This document shows positions 19,479-26,587 of a stretch of 64,000 nt of DNA, one piece after another. The notes beneath the pieces were generated by a model that worked only from the letters and a program-made list of their open reading frames with translations, made no database searches and had not been told where the DNA came from. The DNA comes from Fen-671 sp963794745 (lineage in GTDB: Bacteria; Actinomycetota; Acidimicrobiia; Acidimicrobiales; Palsa-688), in contig CAWCEZ010000006.1 in NCBI GenBank assembly GCA_963794745.1, positions 403,647 to 467,646 on the forward strand, written 5' to 3'. Position numbers and translations under genes: made by a program. Each line of letters begins with the position of its first letter. Positions within the stretch are counted from its first letter, which is position 1.

Positions 19479-20243
19479 ATGAGCCTGTGCGCCACGCCAC
19501 GCGCCGCCATCGCGCTGGGTTGCTGTCAAAGACACGCGGCGCCACAGACGTCGGGCGGCGTAACTAGGTTTCCTGTTCCCGTCTGGCGATGCTCCAGCTC
19601 AGAGAGGCCCTGCGCCGCCGAAGTACGTGAGAATCCACGCGGGGCTTGTGTTGCGCGCTGGTATGACCCGGGGACTGGCGAGTTCATGAGCGTTGACCCT
19701 GACGTCGCCGAGACGGGGCAACCGTATGCCTATGCCGGCGACAACCCGGTGAATGCGAGCGACCCGAGCGGTCTCCATAAGTGCAACGCCGCCGACCCTC
19801 TGACTTGGGGTGGGTGTGCCTTGAATGCGGTAGACGGCACAATCCCGAGTCTCATTGAAAGTGTCTCGTGGGGTTGGGGACCAAAGGTGAAATCGGATCC
19901 TTGTGACGAGGCTTGGACACTAACGGTCAACCCCACAAATTTCAGCCGCGCGCTTTGGTTCAGCGGTGTCGGGCCCGCGGGGCTCTTGGAGCAAGCATGG
20001 TCCCAGACTCTCAACTTGGCTAACGCTGCCGCGAACTCAGCTACGCCATCGTCGGCGCCGCGCCCCGTCGCGGACACCCCGTCCAATTACCACCAGTTCG
20101 CATGTCATTGGCTTGTAGTCAGAGAAATCCCAGGTAGGGCATTCCATTTACAAACCTGGTTTCCCGACCGCAGCGTTGTCGGGGAGATCGGGTCGGACTG
20201 CAATCCACCGTCGGCTTTCCATAACCCGATACCAGGTACCTAA
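19479..20243 (+). CDS. Orphan Rhs tip cassette 3, DUF2599-like C-terminal domain
   Basis: Starts at ATG 19479 behind GGGAAGATGACAGC. A ~60-residue leader with SSERPCAAEVRENPRG precedes the tip block (19656-19772, here EFMSVDPDVAETGQP). The ~157-residue variable domain ends NYHQFACHWLVVREIPGRAF, HLQTWFPDRSVVGEIGSDCNP. The Q-x-x-CH, L-x-x-W-x-P and C-N-P pattern is that of DUF2599, a secreted domain found in actinobacterial proteins; the toxic activity of this domain is not established to my knowledge. A four-TM protein follows 2 bp downstream. Confidence 0.65.
   Translation: MSLCATPRAAIALGCCQRHAAPQTSGGVTRFPVPVWRCSSSERPCAAEVRENPRGACVARWYDPGTGEFMSVDPDVAETGQPYAYAGDNPVNASDPSGLHKCNAADPLTWGGCALNAVDGTIPSLIESVSWGWGPKVKSDPCDEAWTLTVNPTNFSRALWFSGVGPAGLLEQAWSQTLNLANAAANSATPSSAPRPVADTPSNYHQFACHWLVVREIPGRAFHLQTWFPDRSVVGEIGSDCNPPSAFHNPIPGT
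19656..19772 (+). repeat. Rhs tip block, copy 3
   Basis: 117-bp copy with the most divergent 3' half (NPVNASDPSG instead of DPVNEGDPSG). It is preceded by GGCTTGTGTTGCG. Confidence 0.95.
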
Positions 20244-20245
20244 CT

Positions 20246-20791
20246 TTGGCGCACATGGAGGAAGATAACCACCTCCCAACGGTGTTGGGACTTACCGTCT
20301 GTTCCTTGTTGGCCTTAGGCGGCATAGGGATCATGACCTGGTACCTGATTTTCTTCTCGTCCCTTTGGGACGGCGGGGACCGGCCATTTGTCGACATTAC
20401 CTGGACCGAATGGGACATTAGTGCCGTCGCGTTTGTCATATTGGTGGTGTCCTGCCTTGGCATCTATCTATTGGTCCACGCGGTAGGCCAAGCTGCCAGA
20501 GAGAAGTCGAGGACCCAACTGGCCATATTGTCGGTAGTCTGCGGCGCCATTTGCATACCACTAGGCGCCGTACAACTATTCCTTACGGCAGCGTTTGGGG
20601 TCTCATATGTAGCCGTGATTAGCGGAGCCAGGGCGAATGGCCGTCCTCTAGGTGCCGGAGCTTCAACGTCGAAGAAAGCAAGCGCGACGGTAGGTATTGT
20701 CCTCGGTTTGATTGGGTGTGCAATCTGCGTCTTGTCTATGTCAGTTTGGCTTTTAGGAACCACGCCAGGCTCACGGACACCTTTTTATTGA
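20246..20791 (+). CDS. Four-helix membrane protein, candidate immunity for cassette 3
   Basis: About 178-181 residues (TTG 20246 or ATG 20255). Hydrophobic spans: VLGLTVCSLLALGGIGIMTW, ISAVAFVILVVSCLGIYLLV, LAILSVVCGAICIPLGAVQL and VGIVLGLIGCAICVLSMSVW. Loops are short; no enzyme motif is seen. It begins 2 bp after the DUF2599-like tip gene on the same strand. A polytopic immunity protein would suit a toxin acting on the envelope. Family not recognised; a DUF4190-like small membrane protein is an alternative. Confidence 0.6.
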   Translation: MAHMEEDNHLPTVLGLTVCSLLALGGIGIMTWYLIFFSSLWDGGDRPFVDITWTEWDISAVAFVILVVSCLGIYLLVHAVGQAAREKSRTQLAILSVVCGAICIPLGAVQLFLTAAFGVSYVAVISGARANGRPLGAGASTSKKASATVGIVLGLIGCAICVLSMSVWLLGTTPGSRTPFY

Positions 20792-21025
20792 TCCAGGCCA
20801 CGCCCGAATATGTGGGCTTTGACCACGAGCCACGCCCTGCGGCGCTGCCGCCGCTCATGGCCCGGCGCTGCTCGTCGCTCTCGCTTCGCCGGGCGTCGGG
20901 GGCGAGCCACGCGTTCCGAAGGTCGAGGGCGCGCCCGGCCAGGTGGGTGTCCCGGGTCAAGTTCTCTGGACAGATTTCTATATGAATAGGTTTGGTTGAG
21001 AGCGTCGGCGAGCTCTGCGCCGAGG

Positions 21026-21829
21026 TCACCGGCGCCACATCTCCTCCGGGGTGTCCGTGGCCGTGATTAACTCCCCACGTGTTGGCCGAGGCTTGGTGGG
21101 ATCGGCCAGGTACACCTGCACCGGCGTAACGAAACCAAGGTGCTCGTGGGGGCGGATCTCGTTGTAAATCTCGCGGTACTTCTCACACTCAGTCGCCAGG
21201 ACCAGGCCGCTCGGCACCTCCAGGCGGTAAAGGTGCTCGTACTTGACCGAGCCGTAGAGCCGCTCGATCACGCCGTTGGCCTGGGGGGACCTATAGCGTG
21301 TGCGTACATGGGCCAGCCAGGGTCGAGACCCGATGAACCTGGCGAAGGCATCCGACTTATAGGCGGGCCCGTTGTCCGACACGATGACCAGCGGCTCGAG
21401 CTCGCCCGTGTCGGGGTTCACGCAGTCCTCGGCCAAGGTGGTGCCTATCAGGGCCTCTGCTTCGGCGATGGCCGCCATTATGGCGGCGATGGCGTCTTTG
21501 GCCGTCTCGGTCGGGTTGACCGGGCAGGCCAAGCACACCTTGGCCACGTCGTCGACAACTCCCGACAGCTCCCATTTGCCCGCGCCGGCCGTCTCGAACT
21601 CGGAGAAGTCGGTCTGCCATACCCGGTTGCGCCTGGTAGGCGGGGCGACGAACACCGCCCGGCGCGCCTTGGCCATCTGGCGCCGCTCGGTCTGGTAGCG
21701 CACCGGCAACAGCAGTCCCTGCTTGGCGAGCGCTCGCTTGACCGACGCCTCGCTCACGACGTAGCCGTCGGCGCGTAGCATCCCGTAAATCTTGCGGTGG
21801 CCCCATGCTGAGCCGTGCTCGGTGCCTTT
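21026..21829 (-). CDS. IS3-type integrase-core transposase, N-terminally truncated and fused to vapC
   Basis: Retroviral-integrase-fold transposase catalytic half: HTH-like AWGHRKIYGMLRADG, then VWQTDFSEFETAGAGKWELS (first catalytic D), LVIVSDNGPAYKSDAFARFI (second D) and RYRSPQANGVIERLYGSVKY (E), ending RPHEHLGFVTPVQVYLAD. The usual preceding orfA and the OrfB start are absent: the frame runs straight from the PIN toxin upstream without a stop, so the insertion or a deletion fused the two. GGTCAAGTTCTCTGGACA near 20957 could be a terminal repeat, but I find no matching partner. Confidence 0.75.
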   Translation of the reverse strand, partial: KGTEHGSAWGHRKIYGMLRADGYVVSEASVKRALAKQGLLLPVRYQTERRQMAKARRAVFVAPPTRRNRVWQTDFSEFETAGAGKWELSGVVDDVAKVCLACPVNPTETAKDAIAAIMAAIAEAEALIGTTLAEDCVNPDTGELEPLVIVSDNGPAYKSDAFARFIGSRPWLAHVRTRYRSPQANGVIERLYGSVKYEHLYRLEVPSGLVLATECEKYREIYNEIRPHEHLGFVTPVQVYLADPTKPRPTRGELITATDTPEEMWRR

Positions 21830-22242
21830 TTTCTCCGCTGCGGCCTCGGAAATGGCGTCGACGTGGCGAGGGCGCACGACTACGAAGTCGCGGTGGTTGG
21901 TGGTCGCTACTTCGTGTACTCGGAGCCGTTCGGCCACGGCCACGACTGAGGCGTCGACCAGGCCAAGGCCCAGCTCCGCGTAGGTTTCGACCAGTTCGAT
22001 GGCCCGGTCCCAGTCCTGGTCCAACAGGTCGACCCGGCTGAGCTCGCCCCGGGTGGCACGCAAGAAGCGGGCTTCAGCGGCCGGACCGAGCGGGTCTCGA
22101 TCAACCAAGACGTCTCGGTGATGACCGGGACGGGCACCAGCAGCGGGCCAGGGTGGCGGCCAAGGAGCGTGGCGCAGGCGAGATGGTGTGCGTCATCCTC
22201 ATCAGCGCTGGCGTAAAGCACGCCCGTATCGACAACGATCAC
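21829..22242 (-). pseudogene. vapC: VapC-type PIN toxin, frameshifted and joined to transposase
   Basis: PIN-domain endoribonuclease of a type II toxin-antitoxin pair. From 22242: MIVVDTGVLYASADEDD (first acidic residue) and VPVITETSWLIETR (conserved E). After a shift near 22100 it reads DLLDQDWDRAIELVETYAELG, GLVDASVVAVAERL and TTNHRDFVVVRPRH, carrying the remaining acidic residues. It then runs on into the transposase at about 21829. Its start overlaps the stop of vapB. With a shift and a foreign tail it is probably inactive, although the shift alone may be an assembly error. It resembles the second VapC at 30322 (RDFxVVRPRH). Confidence 0.7.
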
Positions 22243-22475
22243 ACGTCGGAGCCGTGCTTGTCGGCGAAGGCCTCCCGGATGATCTCCTTGTGGCGCTCAG
22301 CAGTGTCTGACCGCCCGGAGCGGCCGATCCCTATGAAGCTCAAGCTTCGACGGGAAGGGAAGGACTCGGCCACGACCTGGCCCAGCAGCTCCTCTGACGG
22401 CACCCCACGCTCGGCAGCGGCGTCAGCCACTCGTGCGGCAAGGTCGTCGGGGACCTCGATCGTCAGCTTCGTCAT
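22239..22475 (-). CDS. vapB: VapB-type antitoxin
   Basis: 78 residues from ATG 22475: MTKLTIEVPDDLAARVADAA with ERGVPSEELLGQVVAESFPS, a ribbon-helix-helix DNA-binding N-terminus, then a short tail (GIGRSGRSDTAERHKEIIRE) that in this family wraps the PIN toxin. The stop codon overlaps the vapC start by 4 bases (ATGA), the standard coupled arrangement. It lies between Rhs cassettes 3 and 4, a position typical for island-stabilising modules. Cognate toxin damaged (see above), antitoxin intact. Confidence 0.75.
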   Translation of the reverse strand: MTKLTIEVPDDLAARVADAAAERGVPSEELLGQVVAESFPSRRSLSFIGIGRSGRSDTAERHKEIIREAFADKHGSDV

Positions 22476-22636
22476 AACACAACAATCATACGGGCAGGCA
22501 CGACGCGCCAGAGCGACGGAGCATCGCTGCAAGCGGCGGTCGCAGCTCGACAGTTCTTAGCTTTCTCGACCCGGGGTCACTGGTGACTTGCCCGAGCACC
22601 TCCGGCCGGCTCAACGCGGCGTGAGAAGATGGCGAT

Positions 22637-23596
22637 GTGAGCCCATGCCTCGCACCGCACGGAGGAGACCAGTTGCTCTGCGGGGAACGCGTACCCGCGC
22701 GGCCCGTCGCCCACGTACCTAAATCGGCAGTCCGGGCTGTGCAATGCCGCAGGTCAGGAAGGTCGTTCACCTCGCGAATACGTCGCAACGTGTGCCGGGT
22801 CTGTGTTGCCCGCTGGTATGACCCGGGTACTGGCGAATTCATGAGTGTCGACCCCGACCTCGCTGAGACAGATCAGCCTTACGGCTATGCCGGCGACGAC
22901 CCGGTCAACGAGGGGGACCCGAGCGGGCTGTATTGTGCCGGGACAGTTGGCGAGACTGAGTGCCCGAACCCTCTCCCTGGCCCGCCTGTGGAATACCCAA
23001 TTAGCGGGCGGTTCGTTCAGTGGGTAGCGGCTCTTGAGGGGACGTGTTCCAGCAGCGGTCAATGGTGTTACGTTCAAGGAAATTGCCAGATCGGATATGG
23101 CCACGATGCCAATGACCTCATAACCCCCAATGTTGGGTGCGGTGCCACGTCTGTGGAAGGGTTTAGGGTTCCGCTGTCACAGCCCGACCAGGTTCAACTC
23201 CTCAAACAGGACCTCACCTGGATGGAGATAAGAACAGCAGCCGATATCCCGGCACCGTTAACGTGGAACCAGACTTATGCATTGACCGACTTCGCGTATG
23301 CCTTAGGGACAGGTTATTTCGCGGAGACCTCTCCCATATGTAGTGGTCCATGCTCCCTCTTCGATTACCTGACAAGCGCTGGCGTTGGTAACCCTCCGTC
23401 CGCAGCGACGGCGTCGAAGGTTATCCAATTGTTCGAGAACTATAATAGCGGTGGGGAAGATGCCAACCGCAGGTACGACGAAGCGATCCTGTTCCTGTAC
23501 GGGCGCTATACCGTCGCTCCTTATCCAGGTACCACTGCATCGACAGCATCATACATACTGTGCGGAACATCGACCGACTTAGGGAGTGTCGTGTGA
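22637..23596 (+). CDS. Orphan Rhs tip cassette 4, GH24-type lysozyme toxin
   Basis: Starts at GTG 22637 behind GAGAAGATGGCGAT. Leader of ~58 residues, tip block 22811-22927, then a phage-type muramidase domain that cleaves peptidoglycan glycan strands. It shows the catalytic-Glu segment WVAALEGT, the active-site CQIGYGHDAND, the core VPLSQPDQVQLLKQDLTWME, the helix LTWNQTYALTDFAYALGTGY and the C-terminal RRYDEAILFLYGRY. This follows the T4-lysozyme/GH24 order (E, then IGYGH, then LTxNQxxALxxFxxxxG). About 200 residues, normal domain size. Its stop overlaps the start of an LprI-type lysozyme inhibitor, which strongly supports the call. Extra cysteines suggest an extracellular protein. Confidence 0.85.
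   Translation: MSPCLAPHGGDQLLCGERVPARPVAHVPKSAVRAVQCRRSGRSFTSRIRRNVCRVCVARWYDPGTGEFMSVDPDLAETDQPYGYAGDDPVNEGDPSGLYCAGTVGETECPNPLPGPPVEYPISGRFVQWVAALEGTCSSSGQWCYVQGNCQIGYGHDANDLITPNVGCGATSVEGFRVPLSQPDQVQLLKQDLTWMEIRTAADIPAPLTWNQTYALTDFAYALGTGYFAETSPICSGPCSLFDYLTSAGVGNPPSAATASKVIQLFENYNSGGEDANRRYDEAILFLYGRYTVAPYPGTTASTASYILCGTSTDLGSVV
22811..22927 (+). repeat. Rhs tip block, copy 4
   Basis: 117-bp copy of the conserved block, preceded by GGTCTGTGTTGCC; it encodes EFMSVDPDLAETDQPYGYAG. Confidence 0.95.
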
Positions 23597-24036
23597 GTAA
23601 CGTCGTATCTCGAGCCGAGCGGGCGATTCTCGGTTCTGTCTCATTAGTCATCTTATTGGTTGCTGTTTACTCATCGTCATCCTCAGCCGCATCGAATAGT
23701 ACGACGTCCACGAATGGCTCAGTAACTTACAACAACGCCTGCGAGCGAACAGCGATCTCGCAAATTGCACTTGACGACTGCCTCGCTAGCGAGCTTACGC
23801 AACTAGACGTACAGCTGTCGGCGGCATTGGCCAAGGAGAGCCATGTCTTTGGTGCAGAACTGACCTTAGCGGCACAGTCTCAATGGAAGAAGTTCGTATC
23901 GGCCGACTGCAAGATGTACGCCAACCCAAACAAAGCTGGCACCATCTATCCATTCTTGTTGGAGAAGTGTCAGCGAAATCTTACAGTGACACGCATCGAG
24001 GAAATCAAGCAAGATACTGCCTCTCAACCCCAGTGA
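23593..24036 (+). CDS. LprI-type lysozyme inhibitor, probable immunity protein of cassette 4
   Basis: 147 residues from GTG 23593, which overlaps the toxin's TGA (GTGA). N-terminal signal or anchor (ILGSVSLVILLVAVYSSSSS) exports it to the cell surface, where a lysozyme would act. The mature part has the LprI/DUF1311 pattern: ACERTAISQIALDDCLASEL, LDVQLSAAL, QSQWKKFVSADCKMY, LLEKCQRNLTVTRIEEI, with four spaced cysteines. LprI-family proteins are known inhibitors of lysozyme in mycobacteria. Coupling to a lysozyme tip makes a self-consistent toxin-immunity pair. No lipobox is evident. Confidence 0.85.
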   Translation: MSNVVSRAERAILGSVSLVILLVAVYSSSSSAASNSTTSTNGSVTYNNACERTAISQIALDDCLASELTQLDVQLSAALAKESHVFGAELTLAAQSQWKKFVSADCKMYANPNKAGTIYPFLLEKCQRNLTVTRIEEIKQDTASQPQ

Positions 24037-24169
24037 TCCCTGCCATCGTCTGGCTGAGGGGCGGTGTTGCCAACCCCAAACCTGTCTGGAAATAACGGTC
24101 GACATGCGGAAGCGGCTGGTGTCGGCTCCGATAGCGGCGTGCGCGGGGTCAAGGTGAGAAGATGACAAT

Positions 24170-25078
24170 GTGAAGCGTTGGCTCGAAATGTCAGGGAGCC
24201 CGTCCTTGTGCCGAAGATGCGAGTCCACCCAAGTCCGGGTCGGCGTATGCGGACTGCGTCAGTGCGTCGTGCGAAGACCCAGCTCAGAGCGCCCTTGCGC
24301 ACCCAAAGTACGTGAGAACGCACACCGGGTCTGTGTTGCACGCTGGTATGACCCGGGGACGGGGCAGTTCATGAGCGTGGACCCCGACCTAGCCGAGACC
24401 GACCAGTCCTATGCCTACGCCGGCGACGACCCGGTGAACGAGGCGGACCCGACGGGGAGGGACACTCAGTACGGGCTCACGACCGGGGTTTGTGGCGACT
24501 TTGTTGCTGCCATCGGCCTTGGCATCAGCCTAGGCATCGAGGGTCTGCCCTGTTGGCTGGCTTCCAGCTCGGGCAACCCGGGGATCTCTTGGACGACTGG
24601 GATCCCGGCGTTGACTGCCGGGGTCGTCGCGAGCGCCTCCTTGGATTTCGTAGTTTCGGATGCCGGGAACGTTAAAGAGATGGGCGGACCCTTCTACGCG
24701 GCCCAGCTCAATTTTGGTGTGATCGGCGACGTCACAGCGGCAGTCTTCTGGGGCGTAAGCAACCCGCCAGGCAATGCGTCAATGATCGGACCGTTCAATG
24801 GCATCTTCGGGGTTGAGTTCTCGGCACCTCCATTCGATTGGGGTTTAGCCGCTAGCGGCGGTCTTTGGTTGCAGAACACCTCGGTCCACGAGTTCTCGGG
24901 CTGGGCATGTTGGCTTAGCGGAGAATGTGCGATTGCCAAGACCTTCTCAAAGTTGATCGGCCCTCTTCTCCCATCGAAAGGTGAGGCCGACGCCATCCTT
25001 AGTGCTGCCTGGCCAACTGTAAAGAAATATGTCGGATCCTGCGCGAGTGAACCCCCCACGATTTCAGGGCGTTCTTGA
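24170..25078 (+). CDS. Orphan Rhs tip cassette 5, GGPF/GVEF-type tip of unknown activity
   Basis: Starts at GTG 24170 behind GAGAAGATGACAAT. The leader ends SSERPCAPKVRENAHRVCVA, then tip block 24341-24457 (ending DPTG). The ~205-residue Gly-rich variable domain has GVCGDFVAAIG, KEMGGPFYAAQLNFGVIGDV, WGVSNPPGNASMIGPFNG and FGVEFSA. The same motif order (CG, GGPF, PPG, GPF, GVEF) occurs in the tip of the main Rhs gene, so the two are paralogous. Alternating small and hydrophobic residues suggest amphipathic strands, possibly pore-forming; activity unknown. A PH-like protein follows after 14 bp. Confidence 0.7.
   Translation: MKRWLEMSGSPSLCRRCESTQVRVGVCGLRQCVVRRPSSERPCAPKVRENAHRVCVARWYDPGTGQFMSVDPDLAETDQSYAYAGDDPVNEADPTGRDTQYGLTTGVCGDFVAAIGLGISLGIEGLPCWLASSSGNPGISWTTGIPALTAGVVASASLDFVVSDAGNVKEMGGPFYAAQLNFGVIGDVTAAVFWGVSNPPGNASMIGPFNGIFGVEFSAPPFDWGLAASGGLWLQNTSVHEFSGWACWLSGECAIAKTFSKLIGPLLPSKGEADAILSAAWPTVKKYVGSCASEPPTISGRS
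24341..24457 (+). repeat. Rhs tip block, copy 5
   Basis: 117-bp copy, preceded by GGTCTGTGTTGCA; it encodes QFMSVDPDLAETDQSYAYAG and ends DPTG rather than DPSG. Confidence 0.95.
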
Positions 25079-25092
25079 TTAGAGGTCGAGTT

Positions 25093-25554
25093 ATGTTCAA
25101 AGGCTGGATTGCACGTGACGCGACACTCGCGGGACAACCATCGTTGAGCTACATCGGGGGCATGCGACGCGGCTTTACGGGTATCGGTAACTGGACTTAT
25201 CCACTTGTCAGGCTAAGGATTTACGAGGACGGCCTTGAGTTGGGACCATCCGTCCCGATCTTGAAGGCACTAGTTCCTATCTGGAGAGCGCGCTTCGAGG
25301 ACATTTCGGTAGCCGAGTCCGTTGGTGGTGGCCAGCCCGATTCCGCTGCCAGTTTTTCAGTCATGGCTGTGACCTTTAGTCCAACCCAGCGCTGGGGCAT
25401 GATGACCCGCGGAGTCAGGATCATGGCTGCAGATGGCGGGTTTGCGATCTTTTGGTGCACCCGGCGGGATCACGTCCTCACCACCCTGCAAAGCCGGTCC
25501 GTAAATGTGAATTCAGAGCCCCAGCCCTTCCATTTCTTCAGCCCCCGTTCGTAA
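25093..25554 (+). CDS. Pleckstrin-like small protein, probable immunity protein of cassette 5
   Basis: 153 residues from ATG 25093, with AGAGG at 25081-25085 as ribosome-binding site, 14 bp after the toxin stop. No signal peptide. Strand-rich, with SLSYIGGMRRGFTGIGNW, VRLRIYEDGLELGPSV, IWRARFEDISVAES and GVRIMAADGGFAIFWCTRRD. It is homologous by eye to the protein at 16221-16676 near the paralogous main tip. The shared partnership is the evidence for immunity. A bacterial PH-like fold is inferred from the strand pattern and length, not proven. Confidence 0.65.
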   Translation: MFKGWIARDATLAGQPSLSYIGGMRRGFTGIGNWTYPLVRLRIYEDGLELGPSVPILKALVPIWRARFEDISVAESVGGGQPDSAASFSVMAVTFSPTQRWGMMTRGVRIMAADGGFAIFWCTRRDHVLTTLQSRSVNVNSEPQPFHFFSPRS

Positions 25555-26162
25555 GGACCACCGAATCGCGTATGGGTTGGTTCGCTCAACCCTGAGCAAA
25601 ACGGCGGTCGTGATCTCTACCGCCATCGGGGTTCGGTCGTCCCGGTTGGCACTGCTCTCCATGGCGAAAAGCGCCGGACCTATGGCAGGCTGAGGTCTGG
25701 GCGCCGTCCGTTCTGGCCGTCACTGAGTTGTCCTCGGGGCTATAGCGTGACCCTCTGCGACCGGGGAAGTGCTAAATGCCCCCAGCGGCATCCTCAATCG
25801 CGCAGCACGTCCAGCAGGAGCGCCTGAGGGGTCATCGGTGACGGCTTGGACCGGGGAGGCCCGCACCGTCACCGATGGACGCTAGAGCACGTCCCGGCGC
25901 TTAGCTTACGTCCCGGCGCCTGTGGCGCCGTGGCCCCGAAGACGGTCGCTTACGGCCAGCGTGAGCACTTCCTCTACTCACTATCGAGCGCTCCGCGGGT
26001 TGCTGTGGTCATTTGGACAAGATCGTCACCCTGCTGGCCGGCGGCGAGGTTGGCAACCCGTCAACCTCTATAGTCCAAGGGGTTGCCCCTCAAGGTCGCT
26101 GAACCAGGGGTTGTGACGATGATTTCCGGGTACTGGCGCCGTGCCGTAGCGACGACCGACGC
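25555..26162. other. 608-bp non-coding stretch at the left side of the primase-recombinase module
   Basis: No protein with recognisable motifs on either strand. Repeated ACGTCCCGGCGC occurs at about 25889 and 25910, the latter followed by GGCGCCTGTGGCGCC, a perfect 6-bp-arm inverted repeat. Such structures could be a recombination or regulatory site of the neighbouring tyrosine-recombinase module, but nothing proves it. Confidence 0.4.
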
Positions 26163-26527
26163 TCAGTGACCGCGCAAGCGCGGTTTGCGGGCTCCCTCCT
26201 CACTTCGAGCTGCCTCGTGACGGGCCAGGAAGGCCTCGAGCAGGGCGCGTACGTTCGTCTGTTCGTCCTCGTCCAAGAAGACGGTCGCCTCAAACAGCAG
26301 ACGCATGGCTTCGTCAGCGGGCAGCCGCGGCTCGTCACCGAACACCAAAGCGTCCGCGCTAACTGACAGGGCGACGGCCAGGCGCCGAAGGGCCCGAGGG
26401 TGGGCTCGGTGGTGCCCGCCTCGTAACGGCGCAGCTGGGTGACGTGCACCCCGGCACGCTCGGCGAGGCTGACCTGGGTGAGCCCGGCCTGGCGGCGTAG
26501 GAGGGCCAAGCGTTCCCCAAACTCCAC
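26163..26527 (-). CDS. XRE-family helix-turn-helix regulator, one frameshift
   Basis: About 121 residues after repair. GTG 26527 begins VEFGERLALLRRQAGLTQVS, LAERAGVHVTQLRRYEAGTT, a Cro/C1-type DNA-binding domain. A missing base near 26385 switches to the frame LRRLAVALSVSADALVFGDE with LPADEAMRLLFEATVFLDED, a short oligomerisation helix region ending at 26163. The insert length (365 bp) is one base short of a full frame, consistent with a single deletion. Divergent from the Toprim/P-loop gene, with an inverted repeat between them, so it probably controls the module. Confidence 0.75.
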
Positions 26528-26563
26528 GCGAGCGACCGTAGCAGGCCCTTGCGACGATATTGG

Positions 26564-26583
26564 GTATCTGATATCATAGATAC
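26564..26583. promoter_or_regulatory. Inverted repeat between XRE regulator and primase-like gene
   Basis: GTATCT, 8 bases, AGATAC: a perfect 6-bp-arm inverted repeat directly upstream of ATG 26588 and 37 bp from the regulator's start. The position and symmetry fit an XRE-type operator. The surrounding AT-rich sequence (GATATTGGGTATCTGATAT) could hold the promoter. Confidence 0.5.
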
Positions 26584-26587
26584 TAAC

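Noticed and set aside
20957..20974. GGTCAAGTTCTCTGGACA as a terminal inverted repeat of the IS3-type element
   Set aside because: No matching copy found near the other end at about 21830, so it is not listed as a feature.
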